From an uncultured Gammaproteobacteria bacterium (GTDB lineage Bacteria; Pseudomonadota; Gammaproteobacteria; SZUA-152): a DNA stretch of 46,756 bases. This document shows positions 40,001 through 46,756 of this stretch, in pieces (positions within the stretch are counted from its first letter, which is position 1; every line of letters starts with the position of its first letter). The stretch spans positions 1-46,756 of the forward strand of contig CAJVYS010000009.1 in the NCBI GenBank assembly GCA_913009875.1. Reading direction: 5' to 3'. Made by a program: the position numbers and the translations under genes. The notes beneath the pieces were generated by a model. It had not been told where the DNA came from and did not search any database. It saw only the letters and a list, made by a program, of their open reading frames with translations.

Positions 40001-40293
40001 TTGAAGACCACGGTGATTACGGACAGGCCGGTCTTGGAAATGGAACGCACCTCTTCCACGTCCGGCAGGGCGTACATGACCGCTTCGATGGGGAAGGTGA
40101 TGAGCTGCTCGACTTCCTCCGAGGCCAGACCGCGTGCCTCGGTGTTGATCTGCACCTGCACGTTGGTGACGTCGGGGAAGGCATCCAGATTGAGCTTGGG
40201 AAGGATGAGCATGCCGCCGACGATACTGGCCAGCAAGGCCAGTACCACCAGCAGGCGATTCTCGACGCCGAGGTCGATGATTTTATTAAGCAT
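37099..40293 (-). CDS. czcA: CzcA/CusA-family heavy-metal RND efflux pump
   Basis: NLDAFPDVTNVQVQINTEARGLASEEVEQLITFPIE...; about 1064 aa RND architecture. Confidence 0.93.
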   Translation of the reverse strand: MLNKIIDLGVENRLLVVLALLASIVGGMLILPKLNLDAFPDVTNVQVQINTEARGLASEEVEQLITFPIEAVMYALPDVEEVRSISKTGLSVITVVFKEGTDIYFARQLVFERLQAAREQIPDGIGTPEMGPNTSGLGQVYQYILRAEDTQKYDAIALRSLNDWVVKLLLMPVGGVTDVLSFGGEVRQYQVQLDPQKLLAFGLHGDDVANAIEDNNRNAGGWYLDRGAEQLVIRGVGWVRSGEDGLRDIGNVPLKDADGIPVRVRDVASVTFGPEIRQGAVTMSRRDADGNPEQLGEVVAGIVLKRMGANTKATIDGIKERLPAIQTALPDGVTLEPFYDQSDLVDQAVSTVSKALLEAFVLIVVVLVLFLLNLRAALLVLISVPISIGLALMAMAHWGISANLMSLGGLAIAIGMMVDGSVVMMEHIFSHLTRPDADHREQIRKEIAGGSPTPFDAAHDNHGMALRIKEAAKEVGRPVFFAVMIIIIVFTPLFTLEGVEGKLFQPMAISIVLAMLASLLVALVVVPALATYLFKRGVKERESPIMRPLSALYRWSLKAAMKRRWLVVGSALLLFGGALALVPLLGTEFVPELEEGTMNIRITLAPSSSLQTSLDVAQKLEHQLMTFPEVLYVSSRIGRAEIGGDPEPVSNVEIFVGLKQVHEWTTAPNRKELQVLMEKKMSVHPGLLFSFSQPIATRVDELLSGVKAQLAIKLFGADLDMLAKKGSEIEALVKQVEGTRGVAMEQIEGEAQLVVRPDRDALARYGIPVAQVMNLVADGIGGAEAGQVINGNERYDIYVRLAKPYRDDVEAIRSLILQAPNGAWVKLGDVAGVAIESGPPQIRRDDVQRRVVIQANVEGRDMGGLVAELQQRIDSDIDMPPGYTVVFGGQFENQQRAQARLMIVVPLSLGLIFLLLYFAFNSVGQAALIMINVPLALIGGIVALYISNQYLSVPGSIGFIALFGVAVLNGVVMVNAINQRLLGGDDTHTAVFEGALSRLRPVLMTASIAALGLIPMLLASGVGSEVQRPLATVVVGGLASSTLLTLFVLPVLYGVFSREKMEQK

Positions 40294-40307
40294 ATCAACG
40301 ACTCCTA

Positions 40308-41540
40308 TTAATGGTTATGTATATCAAACCCGCCCTTGGCGAGTTCGGATTGCACGAAGAAGGTGCCTTCGGTCACCACACGTGTGCCGGGGGCGATACC
40401 GTTGATGATCAGCTGTTCGCCGACGCTGCGCACCACCGTGACCTCTTTCGGCTCGAAGCGGCCGGGTTCTTTCTCGACGAAGACCTGCCAGTCACCATCA
40501 GCGCTGCGTACCACCGCGTCCAGCGGCAGGGCCAATGCTTTGCCCTGGCTTTCCGCATCGATAGTCACATCGACAAACATGCCGGGGTGCAAACGGTCAC
40601 CGGGATTCTTGATGCCGATGCGTACGGCCTGGGTACGTGTGTTTTCGTCGATAGCGTGATGGATCTGCAGCACCTTGCCACGCAGGGTGGTGTTGCCGAT
40701 ACGCACGGTGGCGCCAGCGCTGTTATGGATGCGGTGGGCATCCTCCGGCGTCAGGCGGGCTTCCACCCACAGGGCGGATTCGTCACTGATGTCGAACAGC
40801 ACGCGACCCGGTTCGATCAGTTCGCCGAGGATGAAGTCGTCGCTGGTCACGGTGCCGCTCTGCAGGGCATAGAGATCGAAGCGGCCGATGGCCTGTGCGG
40901 GATCATCGGTTCTCAGAAGGGCCGCTACCTGTGGTTTGCTCATGCCGTAGGCAAGCACGCGGGCCTCGGCCTGCTGACGGTTGATTTGTGCCTCGGCGTA
41001 GCGTTTGGCCGAGACTACCTTGCGACCGAGTTTTTTCACCCGTTTCCATTCACGGTCGCTCTTTAGAAGATCGCCCTGGGCCTCGGCCATGGCGACGCTG
41101 GAGAGAGTGACAAGCAACTGCCCACGCTTGACATGATCACTCAGGCGGGCGTGCCGGGCGACGATCTGCGCGCTGATGCGCGGTGTGATCTTGCTGGCGC
41201 GGTAGGCGTCGAACATTACCTCGCCGGGGGCGCTGACCACTTCGTGCAAGGTTTGCTGGCGCAGAGGGGTAACGACAATACCGGCGGTGGTCATTTGTTG
41301 TGGGGTCAGTTCGACGTCGCCGCCTTCTTCCTCGTGTCCGCCGTGTTCATCACCATGTTCGTCTCCGTGACCCTCTTCCTCGTGTCCACTGTGCTCATCG
41401 TCGTGATCATTGTGGCTTTCACTATGACTTTCATTATGGATCGGTTTTTCATCATGCCCGTGGCCGTGCTCTTCGCTGGCCCAGCCAGGGCCGGCCAGGA
41501 TCAGGGCGAGCAGGGCGGGGTAAAGAATGTGCTGTTTCAT
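40308..41540 (-). CDS. czcB: CzcB/CusB-family membrane fusion protein with His/Glu-rich N-terminal segment
   Basis: Signal peptide MKQHILYPALLALILAGPGWASEE, then 13 His within about 50 aa; MFP body VVSAPGEVMFDAYRASKITPRISAQIVARHARLSDHVKRGQLLVTL. Start at 41540 inferred; ORF track starts at 41636. Confidence 0.88.
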   Translation of the reverse strand: MKQHILYPALLALILAGPGWASEEHGHGHDEKPIHNESHSESHNDHDDEHSGHEEEGHGDEHGDEHGGHEEEGGDVELTPQQMTTAGIVVTPLRQQTLHEVVSAPGEVMFDAYRASKITPRISAQIVARHARLSDHVKRGQLLVTLSSVAMAEAQGDLLKSDREWKRVKKLGRKVVSAKRYAEAQINRQQAEARVLAYGMSKPQVAALLRTDDPAQAIGRFDLYALQSGTVTSDDFILGELIEPGRVLFDISDESALWVEARLTPEDAHRIHNSAGATVRIGNTTLRGKVLQIHHAIDENTRTQAVRIGIKNPGDRLHPGMFVDVTIDAESQGKALALPLDAVVRSADGDWQVFVEKEPGRFEPKEVTVVRSVGEQLIINGIAPGTRVVTEGTFFVQSELAKGGFDIHNH

Positions 41541-41661
41541 GCTGTTCTCCGTTTGCCGGCGCTGCGCGTTGGGCGCGCCGGCGAATTGTTCAATGGCAAA
41601 GGGTGTGAGTTTCCACCGCTTGCTTAAAGGCACCACTTTTGGTGTGGCGATGTGTTGGCTT

Positions 41662-41724
41662 GTGGGAGCGGCTTCAGCCGCGAAGCATTGTTCGGCATCG
41701 CTTCGCGGCTGAAGCCGCTCCCAC
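41662..41724. repeat. REPIN (GTGGGAGCG-headed, GGCTTCAGCC type) between czcC and czcB
   Basis: GTGGGAGCGGCTTCAGCCGCGAAG...CTTCGCGGCTGAAGCCGCTCCCAC. Confidence 0.92.
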
Positions 41725-41763
41725 AGTATTCATTGCGAAGGCGATGGGTATTCTATTGATTCG

Positions 41764-42996
41764 CTATTCATGGATACTCCCGTCTTTAGATCCAGCGCCA
41801 ATCTGCCCCGATGCCCTCAACCACTCGACCCAGGCCAGGCGCAAGTCGCCCTTCAGTTCGGCGGCGGTGATCTGGGTATTGATGTTCTGGCCGGTTTGCA
41901 ACAGGTAGTTGGTAGTACTGAGTTCGCCAGCTTCCCAGATGCGCTGCACCAGGTTCAACTGCTGTGTCAGATTGCCCTGGCCCGCATCCTGCCACTGGCG
42001 CCAGGCGCGGTGGGTGAGGCGGTATACCGAGAGGCTGCCATTGAAGCGGCTGGCGGCGAGACGGTGCAGATCCAGCAGAATTTTTTCTTCCTGTACGGCC
42101 TGTTGCGAGGCAGCGGTGACCTCGGCGGTGAAGTTATTGCGCACATTCAGCGGTATGGAGAAATTCAGCCCCAGCAGCAGATCATTTTCCTCGGCGCCGC
42201 CACGCAGGCCAAACGTGGGATCGGCACTGCGGCTGGCACGCGCCAGCTCGATGCCGCCACGGGCATTGGCGATACGCGCCTGCTGGGCAATGAGCTGGGG
42301 CAGCCTGGCCAGCAAGGCGTCACGTTGTGGCTCGGCGGGCGGGGCGGGGGGCGGGCTCGGCAGGCTGGGCCACTGACTCAGACTCAGACTGCTGGCGGCC
42401 ACCAGTGAGGCCTGCTGTGTTGCGACTTCGGCCTCACGGCGTGCCACCTGCATACGCGACTCGCTATAGGCGACCCGCGCCAGGGCGACGTCCAGCTGGC
42501 CGAGGTCGCCGGCGGCATAGCGCTGTTCGGTGGTCTCCACCAACTGGCCCATGAGTTCACTGTAACGCCTGGCCAGTTGCCGCTGCTCCTGCGCGCTTTG
42601 ATAGCTGGCAAGGGCTGTCAGTACCTCGCTGGCCACCTGCTGGTGCAGGCTGGCCAGCTCGGCCTGGGCGATGTGTACTTCGCTGTTGCCCATCTGCCGC
42701 TGGGCGCCGCGCTTGTCGCCCCAGTCGATGGTTTGGTTGATGCCGACACTGATGGTATTGACGGCAGTGCGTTCCGCGTCCACTTCCAGTTCCGGGTTGT
42801 AGATGGGTTTGCCTGCCGCGGCACCACGGGCGCGGGCGGCATCGATGGCGGATTGTGCCGCCTGTATGCCGGGGTGGCTTTCCCAGACCTGCTGCAGCAG
42901 GTCATCGATGGCTGGCGATGTGGGCGGTGGTGCGGCCCATGTGGGCAAGACCAGACAGGCCAGCAGGCCTGCCAGAAAAAGGTGCTTCAAAGGCAT
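41764..42996 (-). CDS. czcC: TolC-family outer membrane efflux protein (CzcC-like)
   Basis: Signal peptide, coiled-coil OEP repeats; upstream of czcB/czcA on the same strand. Confidence 0.85.
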   Translation of the reverse strand: MPLKHLFLAGLLACLVLPTWAAPPPTSPAIDDLLQQVWESHPGIQAAQSAIDAARARGAAAGKPIYNPELEVDAERTAVNTISVGINQTIDWGDKRGAQRQMGNSEVHIAQAELASLHQQVASEVLTALASYQSAQEQRQLARRYSELMGQLVETTEQRYAAGDLGQLDVALARVAYSESRMQVARREAEVATQQASLVAASSLSLSQWPSLPSPPPAPPAEPQRDALLARLPQLIAQQARIANARGGIELARASRSADPTFGLRGGAEENDLLLGLNFSIPLNVRNNFTAEVTAASQQAVQEEKILLDLHRLAASRFNGSLSVYRLTHRAWRQWQDAGQGNLTQQLNLVQRIWEAGELSTTNYLLQTGQNINTQITAAELKGDLRLAWVEWLRASGQIGAGSKDGSIHE

Positions 42997-43076
42997 GTAG
43001 AACTCCCGAAAATCTGAAAATCACACGTTGTCGCAGGACGCATACAGGCGCTGCGCGATATGTAAAAAAGTGTGAA

Positions 43077-43385
43077 TCAGATCCGGGGAGGGCGAACGGG
43101 CGGGGCGGAATGCCGGGAAATCAGGGTTTGAAGGGAAATCGGAAAATAGGTGTCATGCCCCAGGAAGTGTATGACATCGCTGTCCGAGGTCATGGCCACC
43201 AGGTGCGATGACATGTGGCAGCCGTGACTCTGGTGGTGGTCGGTGCCGTCCACCGGGGCATCATACAGGCAGCCGGATGCCACGGCGGCGTGGTCTGGCA
43301 CCAGACCCACATGCGTATCCGATGCCCAGACGATACCGGTGCTGAACAGGGCAAGGATCAATAGCGAGAGGAGTGTGCGGCGCAT
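43077..43385 (-). CDS. Small secreted His/Cys-rich protein, CzcI-like
   Basis: Signal peptide MRRTLLSLLILALFSTGIVWA; DHHQSHGCHMSSH motif; first gene of the czcCBA transcription unit. Confidence 0.6.
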   Translation of the reverse strand: MRRTLLSLLILALFSTGIVWASDTHVGLVPDHAAVASGCLYDAPVDGTDHHQSHGCHMSSHLVAMTSDSDVIHFLGHDTYFPISLQTLISRHSAPPVRPPRI

Positions 43386-43559
43386 AGGTAGTGATTCTGG
43401 TGGCTAGCCGGTGTTCCGTCAAGTTAATAGGTGAGGTGAGAGGCCGGATGAGGCGAAGTGGAATCCTGCGGCGCATTCCCTGGATTGCGCTACGCACCAT
43501 CCAGGCTACCTTGTTATCACAGGACCGCGCTGATAGATGGAGTAATTGAATGCCGGGCA

Positions 43560-44207
43560 CTATTTTTGCCGCAGGCGGCCGATGATGCGCGGCAGAAAGG
43601 CCACCAGCGCCAGCAGGGCGAGGGCCAGCATGCCTTTCTGGATCAAGCCCTCGCCGCTGGCCACCGCCTCGCGCCCGGCGTAGCCGAGATAGGTATAGGC
43701 GAGGGCGCCGGGCAGCATGCACACATAGGTGGCGATGAGATAGTGGGACAGCTTGATGCGCGTCAGGCCGAGGGCGTAATTGAGCAGGTTGAAGGGGAAC
43801 AGCGGCACCAGGCGCACGAAGGCGACGAAGCGCCAGCCTTCACCCTCGACGCCTTGTTTGAGCTGCTGCAGACGGCCGCCGGTCTTTTGTTCCACCCAGT
43901 CCGAGGCCAGGTAACGGGCGACAAGAAAGGCCAGCGTGGCGCCGAGGGTTGCGCCGGTGAGGTTGTACAGCGTGCCCCAGACCGGGCCGAACAGCGCGCC
44001 GCCGACCAGCGTCAGCGCCGAGCCGGGCAGAAAAAAAACCGCGCCCAGGGCGTAGACGAGCATGAACAGGATCGGCCCGGCGGGGCCGGCGTCTTTCACC
44101 CAGATTTCCAGTGCGGCGGCGTCGAAGGCATCGCGGTAGACGATGGCCAGGGCGATGCCGGCGATCAGCAGGGCGAACAGGGCGTAACGAAAGATGCGAG
44201 TGTTCAT
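43560..44207 (-). CDS. TVP38/TMEM64 (DedA-like, SNARE-associated) membrane protein
   Basis: FLPGSALTLVGGALFGPVWGTLYNLTGATLGATLAFLVARYLASDWVE...LVPLFPFNLLNYALGLTRIKLSHY. Confidence 0.9.
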   Translation of the reverse strand: MNTRIFRYALFALLIAGIALAIVYRDAFDAAALEIWVKDAGPAGPILFMLVYALGAVFFLPGSALTLVGGALFGPVWGTLYNLTGATLGATLAFLVARYLASDWVEQKTGGRLQQLKQGVEGEGWRFVAFVRLVPLFPFNLLNYALGLTRIKLSHYLIATYVCMLPGALAYTYLGYAGREAVASGEGLIQKGMLALALLALVAFLPRIIGRLRQK

Positions 44208-44240
44208 GGATTGATAATTCCCGTTGGATTTGTTCCGGGT

Positions 44241-44319
44241 GTAGGTTGGGCAAGGGAGCGAAGCGACGTGCCCAACGGAACTCTGGAATGTTGGGCACGC
44301 TGCGCTTTGCCCAACCTAC
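44241..44319. repeat. GTAGGTTGGGC-headed inverted repeat
   Basis: GTAGGTTGGGCAAGGGAGCGAAGCGACGTGCCCAAC...GTTGGGCACGCTGCGCTTTGCCCAACCTAC. Confidence 0.8.
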
Positions 44320-45188
44320 AGATTTTTACTTTCGCCGGGTTTGCTCCATTCGCGTCGATTGATCGCATACCCCGTAATCTTGCCCACGAACGGCAGGACC
44401 AACATGCCGGGTAGTTGATTGACCTGTTTCGGATCACGGTATTTATGGATGCCGATGGTCATGTTGTCGTGGCCTTCACGCGGCTGGTCGATGTAGGTGC
44501 CGAACAGGCGGTCCCAGTGGGACAGGTTAAAGCCGTAGTTGCTATTGGCCTCGTTATCTTCCACAGAATGATGCACACGGTGCATATCGGGTGTAACTAC
44601 GAATAGACGTATGATGCGGTCGATGCCGCGCGGCAGGCTGACGTTGCTGTGATTGAACATGGCCATGGCATTCAGCACCACTTCGAAGATCACCACCGCC
44701 ACCACCGGCGCGCCAAGCACAATGATGGTGGCGAACTTGATCAGCAGCGACAGGATAATTTCGATAGGGTGAAAACGCGCGCCGGTGGTGACGTCATAAT
44801 CCAGGTCGGCATGATGCACCCGGTGCAGGCGCCACAGGGTGGGCACGGCATGCACCAGCACATGTTGCAGATAGATGATGAAATCCATCGCCACCACCGC
44901 CAGCACCACGCTCAGGGCAACGGGTAGGGAATAATAGTTGAGTAGACCCCAGCCATGCTCGGCGGCGAAGACGGCCATGCCCACGGCGGCGGCGGGAAAC
45001 AGCAGCCGCAGCAGCAGATTATTGAGGAACACCAGGCCCAGGTTGTTGGCCCAGCGCACCGCCTTCGAAACGGTCAATGCGCGGCGTGGGGCGATGACCT
45101 CCCAAGTTGCCATCACGGCGAAGATGCCGAAAAAGAAGCCGAGACGGATGGCGATCTCGTTTTGCACCACAAATTCGTCGAACGTCAT
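44316..45188 (-). CDS. Sterol desaturase / fatty acid hydroxylase family protein
   Basis: His clusters LQHVLVHAVPTLWRLHRVHHADLDYD and HRVHHSVEDNEANSNYG. Confidence 0.88.
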   Translation of the reverse strand: MTFDEFVVQNEIAIRLGFFFGIFAVMATWEVIAPRRALTVSKAVRWANNLGLVFLNNLLLRLLFPAAAVGMAVFAAEHGWGLLNYYSLPVALSVVLAVVAMDFIIYLQHVLVHAVPTLWRLHRVHHADLDYDVTTGARFHPIEIILSLLIKFATIIVLGAPVVAVVIFEVVLNAMAMFNHSNVSLPRGIDRIIRLFVVTPDMHRVHHSVEDNEANSNYGFNLSHWDRLFGTYIDQPREGHDNMTIGIHKYRDPKQVNQLPGMLVLPFVGKITGYAINRREWSKPGESKNL

Positions 45189-45205
45189 GTCTGGCTTGTT
45201 CCGGG

Positions 45206-45234
45206 TTGGGTGCCCGCAAAACGCGGGCTATAAT
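45206..45234 (+). promoter_or_regulatory. Putative sigma70 promoter of the ArsR-rhodanese gene
   Basis: TTGGGT (45206-45211), 17-bp spacer, TATAAT (45229-45234). Confidence 0.5.
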
Positions 45235-45248
45235 GGGTAATGAATCAA

Positions 45249-45272
45249 CTATTCAATAAATCAGTTGAATAG
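45249..45272. promoter_or_regulatory. Putative ArsR-family operator
   Basis: Inverted repeat CTATTCAA-taaatcag-TTGAATAG, overlapping TCAACT...AGTTGA, just downstream of the putative -10. Confidence 0.5.
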
Positions 45273-45285
45273 AAGAATAGCGGGA

Positions 45286-45987
45286 ATGGCCACCATGTCA
45301 AGCAATGCATCGAACTCACAAAGCATGAAAGGCAGTTTCAAGCACGACCTGTTTGCCCAGTTCGCCCGTGTCGGCAAGGCGCTGAGCAATGGCAACCGGC
45401 TGGAATTGCTGGAGTTTCTCGCCCAGGGCGAACGCGGCGTGGATGAACTGGCGCGGATTTCCGGGCTCAGCGTCGCCAACACCTCGCAGCACCTGCAGCA
45501 GCTTCGCCAGGCTGGGCTGGTGCTGTCGCGCAAGGAAGGACTGAAGGTTTACTACCGACTCAGTGGCGACGATATTATTACTCTGCTGGATGCCCTGCGC
45601 GGCGTGGCCGAGCGCCACGTGGCCGACGTGGAACGACTGGTGAACACCTATCTCACGGTGAAGGACAGCCTCGAACCCATCCCCCGAGACGAGCTGCTGG
45701 AGCGCGTGAAGCATGATCTGGTGACGGTACTGGACGTGCGCCCGCCGGAGGAATTCGCCGCCGGCCACGTGCCGGGCGCGGTCAACGTGCCGCTCGACGA
45801 ACTGGAGCAGCATTTGAAGACATTGGACCCGGAACAGGAAGTGGTGGCCTATTGCCGCGGCCCGCACTGCGTGCTGGCCTTCGATGCGGTGGCCAGGCTA
45901 CGCGAAAAGGGTCTCAAGGCGCGGCGGATGCAGGATGGGTTTCCCGAGTGGAAGCAGGCGGGGTTGCCGGTGGAGGAAGGGGAATAG
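45286..45987 (+). CDS. ArsR-family HTH regulator fused to a rhodanese domain
   Basis: wHTH NRLELLEFLAQGERGVDELARISGLSVANTSQHLQQLRQAGLVLSRKEGLKVYYRL; rhodanese VLDVRPPEEFAAGHVPGAVNVPLDEL...VAYCRGPHCVLA. Start is 45286 or 45295. Confidence 0.92.
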   Translation: MATMSSNASNSQSMKGSFKHDLFAQFARVGKALSNGNRLELLEFLAQGERGVDELARISGLSVANTSQHLQQLRQAGLVLSRKEGLKVYYRLSGDDIITLLDALRGVAERHVADVERLVNTYLTVKDSLEPIPRDELLERVKHDLVTVLDVRPPEEFAAGHVPGAVNVPLDELEQHLKTLDPEQEVVAYCRGPHCVLAFDAVARLREKGLKARRMQDGFPEWKQAGLPVEEGE

Positions 45988-46135
45988 CGCCCTGTTATTT
46001 CACCCAATTGTAAAGGCTGTCCCGAGAAAGGCTTCGTTTATTGGTCTCAGTCCGCTAGTCAAAACTATGCACTTTAGTGCAAGGCTTTAGCATTAATAAA
46101 CAAGTGTGCGCAGCACCATCATTGCTTGAAAGCAT

Positions 46136-46156
46136 AACGACTTTCAGTCGTTTTTA
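46136..46156 (+). terminator. Hairpin plus T-run, possible terminator of the ArsR-rhodanese gene
   Basis: AACGACT-TTC-AGTCGTT followed by T residues. Confidence 0.4.
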
Positions 46157-46218
46157 AACAACCTATGGACTTTCAGTCCATAGTGGTTGAGTTTGGCACT
46201 GACAGCCATTGGAATAGT

Positions 46219-46755
46219 TCATTCTTTGGGGCTGTTTGGTTTCAGCGCCCCCAGTGCTTCAAGGCGTTGGTAGATGATGTCTTCACGTGCAGGCTCGTTA
46301 CGGGCACAGGCTTGTACGGTGTAATCAAAATCATTGTGTTTAAGCAGCGTATGAATCTGTGTGCCAATATAGTTTTTTAGTTTTGTCCCTGCCTGTTCGA
46401 CTTCTTGTTGTAATTCTTTTCGGCCATCGATGATATTCAGCAAGTCTTCAATGTCATGGCTGGATAACGGGTCGTTATTTCCTCGGCCATTGTAGGCTTC
46501 TAATTTCGTGGCGATAAAATAGCAGGGGTTGACTAGGCGTATATGCTGGCCATCACTCAGCTCGACATCCTTGGCGTATTTGAGGGCGTCACTGTACCAG
46601 CGGTTGCTGAAGCCAAGAATACTGGCATCGTCGGGCATGAAGTCGACTTTAAGTTCCCCAAGGCGCATGCGGCATATCACGTCGTCTTGTGGATTGACGG
46701 TAAATCCTCGTTCTGTGAGTTGCGCCTGAAAGGCTGCCCACTGCGGATAACCGAT
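46219..46755 (-). CDS. Nucleotidyltransferase-like protein, 5' end cut by the window edge
   Basis: Frame is open to the right edge: IGYPQWAAFQAQLTERGFTVNPQDDVICRMRLGELKVDFMPDDASILGFSNRWY...NPCYFIATKLEAYNGRGNNDPLSSHDIEDLLNIIDGR. Confidence 0.6.
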   Translation of the reverse strand: MGYPQWAAFQAQLTERGFTVNPQDDVICRMRLGELKVDFMPDDASILGFSNRWYSDALKYAKDVELSDGQHIRLVNPCYFIATKLEAYNGRGNNDPLSSHDIEDLLNIIDGRKELQQEVEQAGTKLKNYIGTQIHTLLKHNDFDYTVQACARNEPAREDIIYQRLEALGALKPNSPKE

Positions 46756-46756
46756 G

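Overview
This window is a chromosomal segment from a gammaproteobacterium-like genome. The taxonomic call is inference from gene order: rpsF-rpsR-DUF2232-like-rplI-dnaB-alr-radA, trpS-scpA-scpB-rluB, metE/metR. Housekeeping blocks alternate with small accessory pieces. In order: a left-truncated macro-domain gene; a cytochrome b561-like protein; an unknown 395-aa protein beside a SWIM+SNF2 helicase; a decayed PEP/pyruvate-binding phosphotransferase relic; an M50 protease; trpS-scpA-scpB-rluB; metE/metR; the ribosomal/replication operon; PilZ; an orphan holin/GH108-muramidase pair; rmuC; a HAD phosphatase (mupP-like) and ubiG; glgP; gpmI; a Zn/Cd/Pb-type P-ATPase; a frameshifted REP-associated tyrosine transposase (RAYT); a czcICBA-like efflux operon; a TVP38 protein; a sterol-desaturase-family protein; an ArsR-rhodanese regulator; and a nucleotidyltransferase-like protein cut by the right edge. 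The most unusual signals are: (1) a ladder of four diverged 14-bp units between dnaB and alr, forming four 5-codon minicistrons chained by ATGA stop/start overlaps; (2) a 240-bp nested palindrome with perfect 19-bp arms ending 2 nt before the dnaB ATG; (3) a large family of GTRG-headed REP/REPIN palindromes with compensatory stem changes, two REPIN-inside-REPIN nestings, a chimeric REPIN, a RAYT relic flanked by REPINs and a 16-bp tandem half-REP array; (4) four copies of a ~48-bp GTGCGCAC palindrome. No rRNA, tRNA or CRISPR array was identified by eye. All family calls come from reading motifs, with no database search.
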